NCBI RefSeq assembly: GCF_958298935.1 | Contig: NC_084943.1 | Span: 6,582,001 to 6,646,000, forward strand | Reading direction: 5' to 3' | From: Phragmites australis | Lineage: Eukaryota; Streptophyta; Magnoliopsida; Poales; Poaceae | Length of the DNA stretch: 64,000 nt | In this document: positions 1 through 11,660 of the stretch, piece after piece | Layout: each line of letters opens with the position of its first letter | Numbering within the stretch: position 1 is the stretch's first letter | Notes under the pieces: model-generated | Databases searched by the model: none | Told to the model about the DNA's origin: nothing | Seen by the model: only the letters and a program-made list of their open reading frames with translations | Translations under genes and position numbers: made by a program

Positions 1-234
1 TTCCATGATAGTTCCTTTGTAAATTGATCTGCCAAGTTTTAAGTTGTTTGGATATAATCCAATGATATCACTCTAGAGTTTCTTAGTTTTCTAATAGCTT
101 TCAATTGTCTCTTAACATGTCTTGAGCATTTCATGTTGTCCCTAAAATTGTTCTTTTTGACAATAACCATTTGATTATCATTGTTCATAACAATAGCCGG
201 TATTGGTTTTTCAACCACTGGCAAATCCATCTAG

Positions 235-480
235 AGCTCACCTAGACATTCTGCCTTAACAGTGGTTGTGTCTAATGCTGTGAGTTCTGCTTTCATGATT
301 GACATCGTCACTATGGTATGTTTGCAATACCTCTGTGAGACAACAGCACCGCTAAGAGTGAATACATATCCACTTGTGACCTTGATCTCATTAGTATCAG
401 ATATCTAGTTTGAATCACCTAGTATTGGCAGGTACCCAGTATAGTGAAGTCCATAATTCATAGTACCTAGAAGGTAGCGC
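235..480 (-). pseudogene. copia RNase H domain remnant
   Basis: Minus-strand translation of about 390 down to 240 gives a stretch beginning TSGYVFTLSGAVVSQRYCKH and ending in ALDTTTVKAE, which is the conserved RNase H core at the C-terminus of copia polyproteins (TSGYVF...V.W.S.KQ...S..EAE). The usual W after V(S) is replaced and neighbouring frames carry stops. It follows the reverse transcriptase region as expected for copia order. It is not functional. Confidence 0.75.
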
Positions 481-647
481 ATGACTCATTCAAGTGCATG
501 CCAATGATCTTCACCTGGGTTAGAAGTAAATTGGCTCAATTTGCTCACAACAAATCAAATATCAAGCCTTGTAGCACTAGATACGCACATGAGTGATTCA
601 ATTGCATGAGAGTATCTCGATTGATCTCTAACAATCGTTTTATTCTT

Positions 648-1410
648 TCAAAGTATTAAACTTGGATCATAAGGTGTTGAAGTGGTCTTGCTGTCCATGT
701 AGTCAAAGTGACTCAAGATCTTTTCTACATAATAAGATTGCAAAAGTGTAATTCTATTTCCACCTCTGATCAACTTGATGTTTAAGATCACGTCGGCCTC
801 TCCCAAATCTTTCATATCAAAATTTTGAGACAAATATGACTTAACTTCATTAATCACATCAAGATTTGTTGCAAAGATCAGTATTTTATCAACAAGTAGG
901 CACAGACTAACTCTCTCACCCCACCATGGTGATAATACACACATCTATCAGCTTCATTAACTGCAAAGACCATAGATGTTAAATTTCTATTGAACTTCTC
1001 ATGCCATTGCTTAGGAGCTTGCTTAAGACCATACAAAGATTTCAATAGCTTACAAACCTTGTCTTCATGACCTTCTACTACAAACCTATCAGGTTGACCC
1101 ATATAAATTTCCTCATCTAACTCTCCATTAAATAAAGCTATCTTAACATTCATTTGATGAACGAGAAGACCATATGAGGCAGCCAAAGAAAATAGTACTC
1201 TTATCATGGTCAGTTTAGCGACATGTGAATAAGTATCAAAAAATATTTGCCTTCTTTTTGGGTACAACCTTTGACTACAAGCCGATCCTTGTATTTTTTG
1301 ATAGTACCATCAAGCCTAAGTTTCTTTATTAATACCCACTTGCAATCCAGAGGTTTACAACCGTAAGGTCGATCTGTGATTTCTCAAGTCCCATTGGCGA
1401 GGATGGAATC
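648..1410 (-). pseudogene. copia reverse transcriptase remnant
   Basis: Minus-strand frames give the copia reverse transcriptase in order: a CKWV..KKLR.DGTI segment near 1350-1290, an H-Q-M-N-V-K-I-A-L-F-N-G-E-L segment near 1150, LLKSLYGLKQAPKQWHEKF near 1050-1000, then DILIF-like and DMKDLGEADVILNIKL segments near 880-770. The catalytic YVDD box is changed to L-V-D-K and the reading frame shifts at about 900, so the enzyme would be dead. Copia affiliation rests on the YGLKQAP.QW motif and the gene order (integrase before reverse transcriptase). Confidence 0.85.
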
Positions 1411-1899
1411 CACCTCGCTACGAACTACCTCCTTCTAGTAGTCTGTATCTAGAGATGCATATGTTTTTGAAATAGACTTGGGAGTGTCATCCATAAGGTA
1501 CATAGTGAAGTCATCACCAAATGATTTTATAATCCTTTGTCTCTTACTCCTCCTTGGAGCCTCACTGTCATCTTACTCAGGAATTAGCTCATGTGTTTGT
1601 TTAGAATACTAAAGTGGTGTGATATGTCTAGGAATTATCTCAGAGATTTAACTAGAAGTGTTATGTATATCATTCATGGGAAAAATATTCTCTATGAAAG
1701 TAGCACCTCTAGACTCCATAATTGTATTAACAAGCATGTAAGGTACCACAGATTTAACTACTAAAAACCTATAAGTAATGCTATGATGAGCATATCCCAG
1801 AAGGACACAATCCACTATTTTAGATCCTAGCTTGCGCTTTTCAGTTATTTTGTACGTTGACTTTTGCCAACCATCCCCAAGTGCACAAATAAGAAAGTA

Positions 1900-2720
1900 A
1901 TGGTTTTCTCCCTTTCCATTCATCATATGGGGTTTTCTCCTTATTCTTAGTAGGAACTCTATTTCAAATATTACACGAAGTCAACAAGGCCTCCCCCACA
2001 TGCCTTGGATAATCCTGTAGTATCCAACATGACATTAACCAAGTCAGTCAGGATACGGTTCTCCCTTTCGACTACCCCATTTGATTGGGGTGAATAGGGA
2101 GGTGTTCTCTCGTGAATAATTCTATATTCCTTATAGAATAAGTCAAACTCACTAGAGAAATACTCTTCACCACAACCCGACCTAAGTCTTTTGATTTTCC
2201 TTTCCAATTGATTTTCAACTTCGGACATATAGATTTTAATGTAGTCTAGAGCCTCATATTTTGATTTCAACAGATACACATAACAGAATCTAGATGCATC
2301 ATCAATTAAAGTCATAAAATATCTTTTTCACTATTCATCAACACACCATTCATTTCACAAAGATATGAATGTATGAGTTTCAGTGGTGCCAAATTTCTCT
2401 TCTCGACTGCCTTATGAGACTTACAAGGTTGCTTTGATTCCATACAACTTTGACACTTGGAACATTTGATAATAGAAAAATTTGGAATTAAATTCATACT
2501 GGGAAGCCGAGACATACAACAAAAATTATGTGATATAACCGTGAGTGCCAAACACTAGCCTTATCTCCATTAACACTATCACAAATATTCTTCACAGATT
2601 TATTACATAAATCAAAAAGAGAAAACTGGAACAAGGCTCTATACTCATAGCTTTTACCAATAAAAAGTCCATGCTTTAACACAACAACTTTATTGGACTC
2701 AGACACCACTTGAACCCGTC
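1900..2720 (-). pseudogene. copia integrase with GAG-pre-integrase remnant
   Basis: Positions 2709 down to 2360 carry a GAG-pre-integrase segment (ASVWHSRLYHI, then CSKCQSCMESKQP, an H..C..C arrangement). Positions 2315 down to 1971 give the integrase core beginning TLIDDASRFCYVYLLK, with first Asp in IDDAS, a degraded second Asp region (LRSGCGEEYFSS, where LRSDRGGEY is usual), and the Glu in PYSPQSNGVVERENR. The second catalytic Asp has been replaced, so this copy cannot integrate. Several frame changes separate the pieces. Confidence 0.85.
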
Positions 2721-3239
2721 TCTACAAAGAAGGAAACCGCTAACTAGATTCTTATTTATTTAATGGACATACTGCACATTCCTCAGTTGCACGATCTTTT
2801 CCACAATAAACTTCTGATTTACCATGCTAACACCAGAAACAAAAGCATAAGACACATTCCCCATTAGAATTAAAGAATCCCTAGGTCTGATAAGAAGAGA
2901 ACATTAAAATATCAGCACACACGTGTACATTAACCCCAATACCAACCCACCAATTGGTAGACTGACTCACTGAAAGAATAGTAAGTAAATTACCATACAG
3001 TGAAGTTCCATCTTCAATATTGCCAATGGTCATGTTGACAGCCTTTGAAGTCTGTCCTTGATTAACCCTTCTTCCATTGCGGTTTCACATTTCTTGGCCC
3101 AATGTACAAGCTTAACGCATACAAAGGAAGATTTGTCATATGTGTCCATCTACTCTTTCTTGAAATTTGTGATTTGTTTGGCCTTACTATTTTCCCTTTG
3201 AACTTTCCATGAGAGAGCTGTTGCACCACATTGGCGCTA

Positions 3240-3890
3240 GGTTGTCCCTAGCCCCCCTTTGCATGCACATCTTTATTCCGAGCTTTCTCCTCAACATCAA
3301 GAGACGCGATCAGACTCTTAAAAAATTCTTATCTCTTGTGTTTTAGAGCAATGGCAAATTTCTTCATGATGGAGGTAATTTGGTAATGATGTCCCCATCC
3401 ACAAACTTGACGATAAATGTACATTTAAGGACATCGAGTTCCTTTACAATGCACCATATCTCATGAGCCTACTCGACTACTAAATGATTGTCGTCAATCT
3501 TGCAGTCATGATACTGTTCCATGATAGTACTCGACTTGCATGTCTATGTTATAATCTAGTTCACTTCCTGTATCTGATGTACCGAATTTAGTATTGAGTG
3601 CATCCCAAAGCTCCATTACATCTTTTATGTGCATATACACATCACAAAGACAGTCAGCAAGAACACTAAGAATGCATCCTACAAAGAGTGTGTTAGCATT
3701 CTCGAACTCCTTTTTCTTTTCAGGATTAAGGGTTCCTTCAGGTTTGCCAAATGAAACCTAGTAGACATTCATAGTTGTAAGTCACATAGTGGCTTTGACC
3801 TGCCGTATCTTAAAGTGCACACCGATAAGTTTGTTCAGCCTTAATGCATCGGCAAAACCAGTCATCATTAAACCAAAGTGCCTAAATTAA
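3240..3890 (-). pseudogene. copia gag remnant
   Basis: Minus-strand translation from about 3865 gives MMTGFADALRLNKLIGVHFK, followed by a stop and then FGKPEGTLNPEK, the pattern of the N-terminal part of copia gag proteins. Near 3120-3090 lies a zinc-knuckle remnant (C-V-K-L-V-H-W-A-K-K-C) in which one of the usual Cys residues is missing. There are multiple stops. Annotated by similarity remembered for this family, not by alignment. Confidence 0.7.
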
Positions 3891-4490
3891 AGTTTTTAGA
3901 TTGTTGGATAAATGCACACTTTTAGGTTTAATTTAATTTCTAGATAAATCATGATCAAGAATGGATATACCATCATTATTATGAAACTAAAGTATAACAT
4001 AGACATGCATGTAATAGAACTACACATATCTAATATACTCCATTACACGAACGGCAGAGTATTGTTCATCAAGATTAAAAGGAGGTTAATCATAGCGAAC
4101 ATACCCATTAGTAGCAAGAGATGTTGAAGCCCTCGTGATGACGATGTAGAAGGCAATAACGAATAGGAAGCAGATCGTGCGAATAGTTGATGGCGACGAG
4201 GAAGCAAATCACAAGCAGTCGTGTGGAGCGTTCCTCAAAAGCCTTATCTGCCCTCTCCTAATTCAAGATCTCAAGGATGACGGGTTCTAAAGACATGCTC
4301 TCCCAATCACCAGTGCATGCCAACACAACAGGACATAATAGTCTACCTGCGGTGGTGCAGGAGAGAGAGAGGGGCAAAACCCTAACGTGTTGTGATGCCT
4401 TCTATTTTGGTGGCAGTGGCTAACAGGTGTAGACAGAAAGAATCAATCCGCATAGATGTGCCACGATTGGTTTCTATATATATAACTGTG

Positions 4491-6832
4491 TTAACTATTT
4501 TTCCACTCAACAAAGAAGAAAACTAAAAAAAAAAGGTTGCACCTGCTTAAGCAACAGGATCCAATTTCGGCGGGTCATTTACTCAAGTGTCGTGCACCCA
4601 CGCCCTTCCCCCAGCCCTTGCCCTGGCCCAACGAGGCGAGGCAAGCGAGCGCACGCGTATTCTCCTAGCCCTCTCATCCACACATGCTGAGTTGGTGGAG
4701 CAGACAATTAGCAAGGTGGGACTAAAAAACTACAACTTACATTCACATGTTAGGCCTTTGAGATATTTTTGGAATTACTCAAATATAATGGACCAAGTCC
4801 ATATATTCTAACAGTTTCTCTTCTTCTTCATTTCACTAGTCTCTTTTGTACAATAAATGTTACACATCCTCCTTATTTCATTAAAAATATTTATGTGAAA
4901 ATATTAGTATAATCTCTTTAGTTTGTGTCTATAATGATGAATATTGTCCTTTTTACCATTCTTTTCTCTATATTGGGGTTATAGTGTTACAAGCCATAAG
5001 CATACAAAATATTAATTATAATAAAAAGTATTACTTGGCAGAATATTTTACGTCCAAATTATTAATTGAAAAAAGTATTTTCATCAAAATGGTACTTCTG
5101 ATAATATTTTTGTGTTTATAGTAGGATAAATGTTTCTTTTGATCATTCTTTTCCCTGTATATTTATTGGAATTCTATGTGTTACAAGCCATATGCACACT
5201 AATTATTAGTTATGAAAAAATTTCTATCACATTATTTAAAAATATTTTTTGTCAAAAATATTAATAGTGAAAATGTTATTATTGCCGGTTTATAAGAAAA
5301 ACATACTAGAGTATTTAAGTTAGTTTGTGGTTAGAACCGACTAGAATACTAGGAATAAGTAATTATCCCAATTAGGATAATGCACGTATTATCGCAGTCG
5401 GTTGTTTAGTTGTAAACAACCGACTGAGATAATATCTTTTCAACTAATTAGGATAATCTAGAGGTCCGTAGAGCGAAAAATTGATGGAGATAATTGTTTA
5501 AACATGTGTTTTTTCCGTATCCGACTCGAATAGAGGATTTTGAACTGACTGTGATTTTATTATTTGTATTACTGACAAAACGGCACAAAGCTGATCGGAT
5601 ATCATAGACTATTCACAAGACAAAATCCGATTGTGATAGGTCACCGTCCCTTGGTAACTCAGGGGATACCCCTTGATTACTTGGTGGTGACAGTTGATAG
5701 AGAAGAAGTCGAATCGTCTTGTTGATGCAAAACACAGGTTTAACCATAACTCCGGTGCAAAATTCTTTGTCTTCAAAATATAATACTCCAAGCCATTAGT
5801 ATTTCTGGTTTCGACCCGTGTAAACCAAATATTCCTGTGTGATGGGTTTAGTACCACTTTAGTAGTTTAAATAGGTTTAGATCAGCTTATAAAACTTTGT
5901 GTTCTAAATATAGTATATCTAAGTTAACCGTTTTATATAAAATAAGCACAAAAGTGTAAACAGGATGCTATGAATACGCAGTCTGCTTCACATGAGGGCT
6001 GAGCGGTAAGGGGGAATTTAAGACGCGGGGTGTTATGAACTTGAATTGTGTTTCTTCTTGTATCTGAAAGTCAGATTCTTGTTGGCATGCACTAATAATA
6101 CTATGACGTCCATCTTAAAAATATGAATTGTTGTTTCCTTGTAAAGGTGCCTCCAAATATAAGGAATTGGATTCCGTTTCTCGAATTTCTGGTCCAATCG
6201 GACGCAACTCGGTGAGCTTTTGGCATATATAGACATAGTTTTTCTTCTAAGTGATTGTTAACACAAAAGCTTGCCATAATTTTATTGCAAAGAGTGAACA
6301 AAACTCTTGTGTGGTCTTTACCCTTTTCGATCGAGCCACTTGTTCCACACATTGGTAAGTAGTAATTGATTTGTAGCTCAGCCGTAGGACCTAAGATGGT
6401 ACTGTCGGTTTTGATGGGAAGACTCATGTTGCAACTTCAAGCCGCTGTCGTTTTAAGCATTGAAGCTTCAACTTACCAATTCATCACGTACAAGGATACA
6501 CGAAGCAACAAGATCATTTGATAACACTTACATATACTAGCCATCCTACTCACAGGTTCTTTTCACCTGTCCGTATGTATAATCTAAATATTTGTATGAG
6601 GTAGATATAGTATTATTGTACAGTAACAATTACAGGTATATTCACGAGGCTAAAAATGTTTTTTTTTTTCAGTCAGGCAAAAGGTCCCTTTCGTTTTGGT
6701 ATCATGTCTACATACTTAACTAATCGTTTATTAAAAAACTCATTAGACATTGTTTTTTCAGTTTTTTACTAGAAAGCATCCAAATTGATTCCGGATCAGG
6801 ACTGGGGACTGTTGCTAAGAAGATATTAGTTG
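4491..6832. other. AT-rich intergenic DNA, no gene recognised
   Basis: The short open frames here (for example 5609-5857, 6033-6236 and 6101-6427 on the minus strand) have no recognisable domain, no convincing codon pattern and no splice context. 4590-4700 is locally GC-rich. 4840-5290 contains AT-rich, mutually similar stretches that include tgttacaagccata twice (about 4985 and 5169), suggesting an old tandem duplication. The sequence also contains the hairpin listed separately. Confidence 0.5.
5362..5457. repeat. hairpin with flanking direct repeats (possible miniature element)
   Basis: 5388-5433 is a near-perfect inverted repeat: ATTATCgCAGTCGGTTGTTTA, a short loop, and its complement ending CAACCGACTGaGATAAT. 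A 12-bp sequence AATTAGGATAAT occurs just outside it at 5370-5381 and again at 5446-5457 in direct orientation, and 5362-5381 itself can fold (ATTATCC...GGATAAT). This looks like a decayed miniature inverted-repeat element, but I cannot assign a superfamily. Confidence 0.55.
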
Positions 6833-7440
6833 CAAAGTTATATAAGTAACCCTAGTCAACATGAAGAACAAATTAAAGTGAAACCCAAGTTTTACAAGAC
6901 AAAGGAACCTGCAGAACGAGCTTTTGTTCAAAAAGTTCTCTTTACTAATTCGTTATGTCACTTTACTACACAGTTGCTTTCTCACGTTTTGGCAACATCA
7001 TCTCGAAGAAAGAGCACACGTTTTTAGCTCTGTGTCAGCTATTCAATCCTGGACTAAGATAAAGTAAATAAGAAATGACAGAAAATGAGTAAAAGGAGTC
7101 CCATAAGAAAACCATACCATGACTTGTCACTTGGTCAAGGCACGACTTCACACATTGCTAGCTGAATTTGTCAAACGTCACATAATTACAAACTTCATTG
7201 GTTTTTGATCTGTATTTCAATCTTCTTATGCATCCCTTTATTCCTGTTTTACATATTGCAAAATTATATAATTAAGTAACCTTAGCCCACACATGGAATG
7301 AAGCGAATAGAAAAAAGCCAACTTTCACAAGACAAGAAATCATGTAGACAGTGCTTTTATCCACAAAAGTTCTTCTTTTGAATTAATTGTGCCACTTTAC
7401 TACAGTTTTGCTTTCAGAGGACTAGGCATCGCACATCATG
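6833..7440. repeat. diverged tandem duplication (about 420-bp spacing)
   Basis: About 6833-6995 and 7257-7425 are diverged copies. Shared blocks in the same order include GCAAARTTATATAA..TAAGTAACC, caagacaa, aaaagttct and the run cactttactaca.agttt.gctttc. The unit is about 420 bp. The MULE starting at 7448 is inserted at the right side of the second copy, so the first copy approximates the uninterrupted sequence. No coding capacity is evident. Confidence 0.7.
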
Positions 7441-7447
7441 TAGAAAA

Positions 7448-7675
7448 GGAATAAGTCCAAATTACTTTTCTGAATTATGCTTGTTGTCCAGATAACCCTC
7501 GAACTTTAAAACCGTTTATTTAACCCCCCGCGATTATCATTTTTTATCACTTTTAACCCTAGGTTGTTTTGAACTCCGATTTAGCTGACGTGGAAGGTGG
7601 TTTTTGCCCTCCTATCCAGATCAGCACACTGACGTGGAGGGCCTGAATCAGTCCACAACCCCCTAGCCCAAACCC
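7448..7675 (+). repeat. MULE left terminal inverted repeat
   Basis: This matches the reverse complement of about 35350-35575 at roughly 85% by eye. It contains the shared blocks CTTTTAACCCTA, TTGTTTTGAACTCC and GACGTGGAAGGTGGTTTTTG. MULE terminal repeats usually hold the promoters of their genes, and mudrA reads inward from this one. Past about 7675 the two ends diverge. Confidence 0.88.
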
Positions 7676-7920
7676 TCCCGTGGCCGTTCATCTCCCCATT
7701 CGTCTGCGACGGGTGTCCCCCCCCCCCCTCTTTCCTTGGCTTCTCGTCCTCCCACTACTCTCCCACGGCGGATCGAGCTGGTAATGATTGACGACTGAAG
7801 AAGTTGATCGGCAATGACGGGCAAGTAGAGGTGCGTTCTTGTCCCACTTTCCACAGTGTCATGTTGTTTCTGGTTGTGCGACGAGTTCTAGGGTTCATGA
7901 TCTAGGTCGAATGATGAATG

Positions 7921-7962
7921 CGATCGGAGTTTCCAAAGTTGCGATCGGAGTTTCCAAAGTTG
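7921..7962 (+). repeat. 21-bp perfect tandem duplication
   Basis: The 21-bp unit CGATCGGAGTTTCCAAAGTTG occurs twice in a row in the leader region of the MULE transposase gene. It is short and probably neutral. Confidence 0.8.
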
Positions 7963-8149
7963 CGATGTTTATCTCCAGCCACATAAATCTGGGTACGATG
8001 ATGTTCTTTGTGATTAGTATCTTGGATGATAGTAAGTAGGACTGCATGTTGTGAATAACTGGAAAGGTTGTGTTTTTTTCATTAAGGGTTTATAGATTTT
8101 CAATGTACCTAGTCTCTATATTTTCTCAGGTGCAATCGGCAATGTAGAC

Positions 8150-10008
8150 ATTCTTCTCGGTAAGAATTCACTATGGGAGAAAGTTTGATTCCAATGGACA
8201 TTCGCTGCATTATGTCGGAGGCCGTACTGATATGTCATACTTGGAGAGGGACAAGGTTTATTTGCTAGGGCTCATAGGCTATATTGCTATGACTGAAGAA
8301 GATAAAGTTATTTTTCACTAGCTTTTTCCTAGTGGTGATTTGAGCTCTAGTTTGAGGAATCTCAGTTATGACAAGACCTACACTTATATGTCTGATTGCA
8401 CAACTAAGGGTGGAGTTGCTGACATATATGTGGAGATATTCAAGTGTGTTCCATGTGATGTTGTGGTTATGTCAGGTGTTGAGCATGCAGTTGTTATGCA
8501 CAGTGATCTAAAGATGAAGCCTATTATTTTGAGCAGTCCATCTAAGGTGCAAAATGATAGAGATCTTCAGATGGTTAGGGGATTTTACAAATCACATAAG
8601 AAGTGTTCAGTGTACAAGTCCGTAGGATCTGCTGGTGACCAACAAGGTAGTGTATCAGATAGTGAAGGAAGTGAATCTCCTAGTTATGAAGAGAATGGAG
8701 GTTTTGGAGCTAAAGAAGATAGTGAATCAGAGGACAGTGAATATGTGCAGGGAGATGAAGACTCTTCAGAAGAAGATGAAGAAGAAATTGAGATGAGCCT
8801 GACTGCAAAACAATTGAAGAAGAATTCATGTGCTAGCAGGAAAGAAAGTGAACAACTCCCAAAGCCAAAGGTGGACATAGATGGATCAGTTGATGAAGAA
8901 GCACTTGGTGATGACTCCAGTGAAAAATATTCTTATGATGATGAGGAAGAGGGTGGAGTAGTTAGAAGGAAGAGCAGGTTCCCTAAGTTTGATGAGCAAA
9001 CACCCATACCCAAGTTTGTTGTTGGCATGACTTTCAGAGGAAGAGCATTGTTCAAAGAAATCATTGATCAAGTATGGCCTAGCTATGAGGAAGCACCTCA
9101 AATTCATCAAGGGTGATAGGGATAGGATCAGAGAACGATGCTCATGGAAGGGTTGTCCCTGGGTCATATATGGTGCCAAGAGAAGCAACTATGACTGGTT
9201 TCAGGTGAAGAGTTTTCATGATGTGCACATAGGCCCAAAGAGGAGATACAACAAATTAGTAACTGGTAGGAGGATTGCAGACATGTATGAGCAAATATCA
9301 TCAAGGCTAACCCATCTTGGAAGCTGCAGAGCATCAAGGAAACTATTCAACTTGAGATGTTTGCTGATGTATCCTTGTCCACGGTGAAGAGAACCAAGGG
9401 AATTGTGATGAGGAGGATATATGAGGCTGCCAAAGATGAATTTGCCAAGGTGTAAGCAGCAAGAGAACTATGTAGCAGGGTGTTACTCAGTTTAGCAGTA
9501 CAATAGGATCTATGACCATTGTATGATGCCAATGGAGGGCATGATGCAGTTGCCAGAAACTGATCACAGTCTGCCAGGTCCTCCTGCCTATGTGAAGATG
9601 CCTAGAAGGCCAAGGAAAGAAAGAAGAAAGGAACCGGGGGAGTCAAGAATGGGCACCAAGATCTCAAGAGTGGGCACTAAAGGGAGATGTAGCAGGTGCC
9701 AGAAAACATATCATGACATAAGGAGGTGGCCAATGAATGCTACTGGTAGGAAAAGAAACATCCTTGAGAGTGCTAGAGATGTACAATAAATTGCATTTGT
9801 TATGTATGATCCAATACAATAAATTGTATCTTTCACCATAGTTTGAATTGAGGTTCAGGAGTGTAGCAGGGCATTGAAGAGGTCCAGGAAGGCAAAGGGG
9901 ACTTCACAACCTGAAGTTGAACTACCTTCACAGAGCAGCATGACAACAAGATCCAAGGGGAGAAAGGCAGCAAAATGTCAAACAAGCTCTAGGAGTGTGA
10001 AGAAATGA
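8150..10008 (+). pseudogene. MULE transposase (mudrA-like), internal deletion removing the catalytic core
   Basis: The N-terminal part (about 8170-8560) shows the plant mudrA start region (FHYG..., a glycine-rich turn, LRNLSYDKTYTYMSDC). An acidic Ser/Glu/Asp-rich linker (8640-8960) follows, then the MuDR domain: F-V-V-G-M-T-F-R-G-R, a frame change near 9068, then RERCSWKGCPWVIYGAKRS and FHDVHIGPKRRYNKLVTGR. After another frame change near 9295 it continues to about 9450. There it jumps directly to the C-terminal tail (YDHCMMPMEGMMQLPE, then a basic P-R-R-P-R-K stretch and a CxxCxxxxH knuckle whose last Cys is Trp). The DDE transposase and SWIM zinc-finger regions, normally roughly 300 residues, are missing. 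An in-frame TAG lies at 8319-8321. A final exon probably runs 9854-10008 (VQECSRALKRSRKAKG... to TGA). It cannot make active transposase. Confidence 0.85.
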
Positions 10009-10360
10009 GATATCTTCAAATTTTAGCCAATTTCAGTTAGGGTTATTTTTCAACTCAGTTAGGGTTATTTTGCCAGTTGAACCTATAATTTAAGAAGTAT
10101 ATGCCTGTGTAACTCAATTGAGTCAAGTTCAGTTATTGTCTTCTAATATATGAAGTCATCCCCTGTAATATATGTTCAGCTCAGTTTCAATGAGTTTCAA
10201 TCACTTCCTGTCAGTTTCATTTTCAGTTTCAGTTCCTATTAGTTTCAGTCAAAATGAAATTCACAATGTACTACATAACCTGTCACAAACATAGATTTCC
10301 ATTCAACATTACATTGTTTTAGGACATCACAGGAATACAATCCTACAACACAAACATGAT

Positions 10361-10520
10361 TGTCAAATATCTAACTGTGCGGTATATATGCATAAGGAAT
10401 ACATCGTATACGGACAAGGGTACACCATGCGCATACTTAACAGCTCCAGATATTATAGAATTGAATATGCGGTACCTAATACACCTGGAAATCTAGAAGG
10501 TGTATACTAGGAGATCTCAA
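10361..10520 (+). repeat. truncated 5' LTR of the Tat gypsy element
   Basis: 10361-10520 aligns with 34012-34170 (shared blocks include AATATCTAACT, ATACTTAACA, TGCGGTAC.TAATACACCT and GAAATCTA), then similarity stops. About 450 bp of LTR plus the primer-binding site are missing compared with the 611-bp 3' LTR. The missing part includes the TATATAAG promoter box seen at about 34294. Confidence 0.8.
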
Positions 10521-11129
10521 AATCGAGGAACGAACTCCCTCAGGATAGCCATCATGGGGCTTCATCGGCACGACCATAGCCAAGCTTTAGTAGTGAGGTT
10601 AATATCCTAGGAGCTCATCTAATTTTAAGATCCTTTCTTGAGTTGGATTCGATGAATCCCTTAACCCCTATGGTCAACCAGGTCAAGAATTTACTTGATG
10701 CGGCTCAGTTCCAAGCTACTCGAGTAAACAATCCTAGCGATTCTAGGCACCACAGCCGGCAATGTGCTGGTTCAAGGATCCACAAACACAGATGCTCTCG
10801 AGTGGAGGGGTCGCAAGCAGGAAGCTCAGGAGGTCGACCTCGAGTACAACCTTACAGGTCGAACTGCAACTGCCACCTCCATGGGTGTAAGAATTAGGAA
10901 GACTTAAGGAATCACATTCCTCATGGTCGGCATGATATGTCGAGAGTGATAGACCACCATTGTGAAAAGTGTCATGAGGATGATTGACACTACAATGAAC
11001 AAAGATCTTTAGGACAGAATGGTTGATGTGACCCCCACCCAGCACCCCATTACAATGGACAAGTGTGATAGTCCACCCCCGTCTCGTCCTGAAGAATTCA
11101 ATAGAGGCTATGAATCTTTCGTACATGAG

Positions 11130-11655
11130 CTATGAGCTGCAATCGATATGGTGGCTCGAGAAGTTCAAAGTGGGCATGATCTAGAAGTATGACAGGAAGC
11201 TCAACCCTAACGAGTGGTTATAGATCTATACCACTGTTATTCGAGTAGCCGGCGGTGATAATTGGGTGATGGCCAATTATCTATTAACCACCCTCAATGG
11301 ACCTCTGGGGTCCTGGTTGCTTAACCTACCACCTAACTCAATTCGCTCATAGGTCAAGTTGAAGGCTCAATTCATTGGAAACTTCTAGGGTATGTTCAAG
11401 CACCCGGGGATGAAAGATGATCTTCATAAGGATGAATCCCTTCGAGACTTCATTCGTAGGTTCAGCAATAGGCATAATACGATCCTAGACATCTCTGACC
11501 AGTCAATCATCATCGCCTTCAAGCGAGGCGTTAAGGACATGGATGTGGTCAGGAAGCTGGCTACCCAAAAGATTCATACGGCTAAGGAGCTTTTTGAGTT
11601 GGCCGACAAGTACGCAAAGTGTGCTAAAGCTCAGGTACATGCTAAGAATCCTTAG
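11130..11655 (+). pseudogene. Tat gypsy gag remnant
   Basis: Conceptual translation gives the retrotransposon gag pattern: KYDRKLNPNEWL, then ANYLLTTLNGPLGSWLLNLP, then an open segment at 11392-11655 with LRDFIRRFSNRHNTI, VDMDVVRKL-like and a C-terminal helix rich in K and A (ELADKYAKCAKAQ). Stops interrupt the N-terminal half (near 11190, 11220 and 11350). The usual zinc knuckle after this point was not seen. Role in family: capsid formation. Confidence 0.75.
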
Positions 11656-11660
11656 ACAAG

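Larger units (their letters stand above)
1..4490 (-). mobile_element. Ty1/copia retrotransposon, decayed, left part outside window
   Basis: Reading on the minus strand from high to low coordinates, the pieces appear in the usual copia order: gag (about 3890 down to 3250), a zinc-knuckle remnant, a protease-linker stretch, GAG-pre-integrase, integrase, reverse transcriptase and RNase H. All are split by stops and frameshifts, so no polyprotein can be made. At 4475-4484 there is an alternating TA run that would be a TATA box for minus-strand transcription, so 3.9-4.5 kb probably holds LTR or leader sequence. I could not find clean LTR ends or a tRNA-Met primer site. The 3' LTR would lie left of position 1. 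Confidence 0.85.

Noticed and set aside
8684..8878. Serine-rich minus-strand frame opposite mudrA
   Set aside because: Shadow of the acidic Glu/Asp/Ser linker of the transposase on the plus strand.
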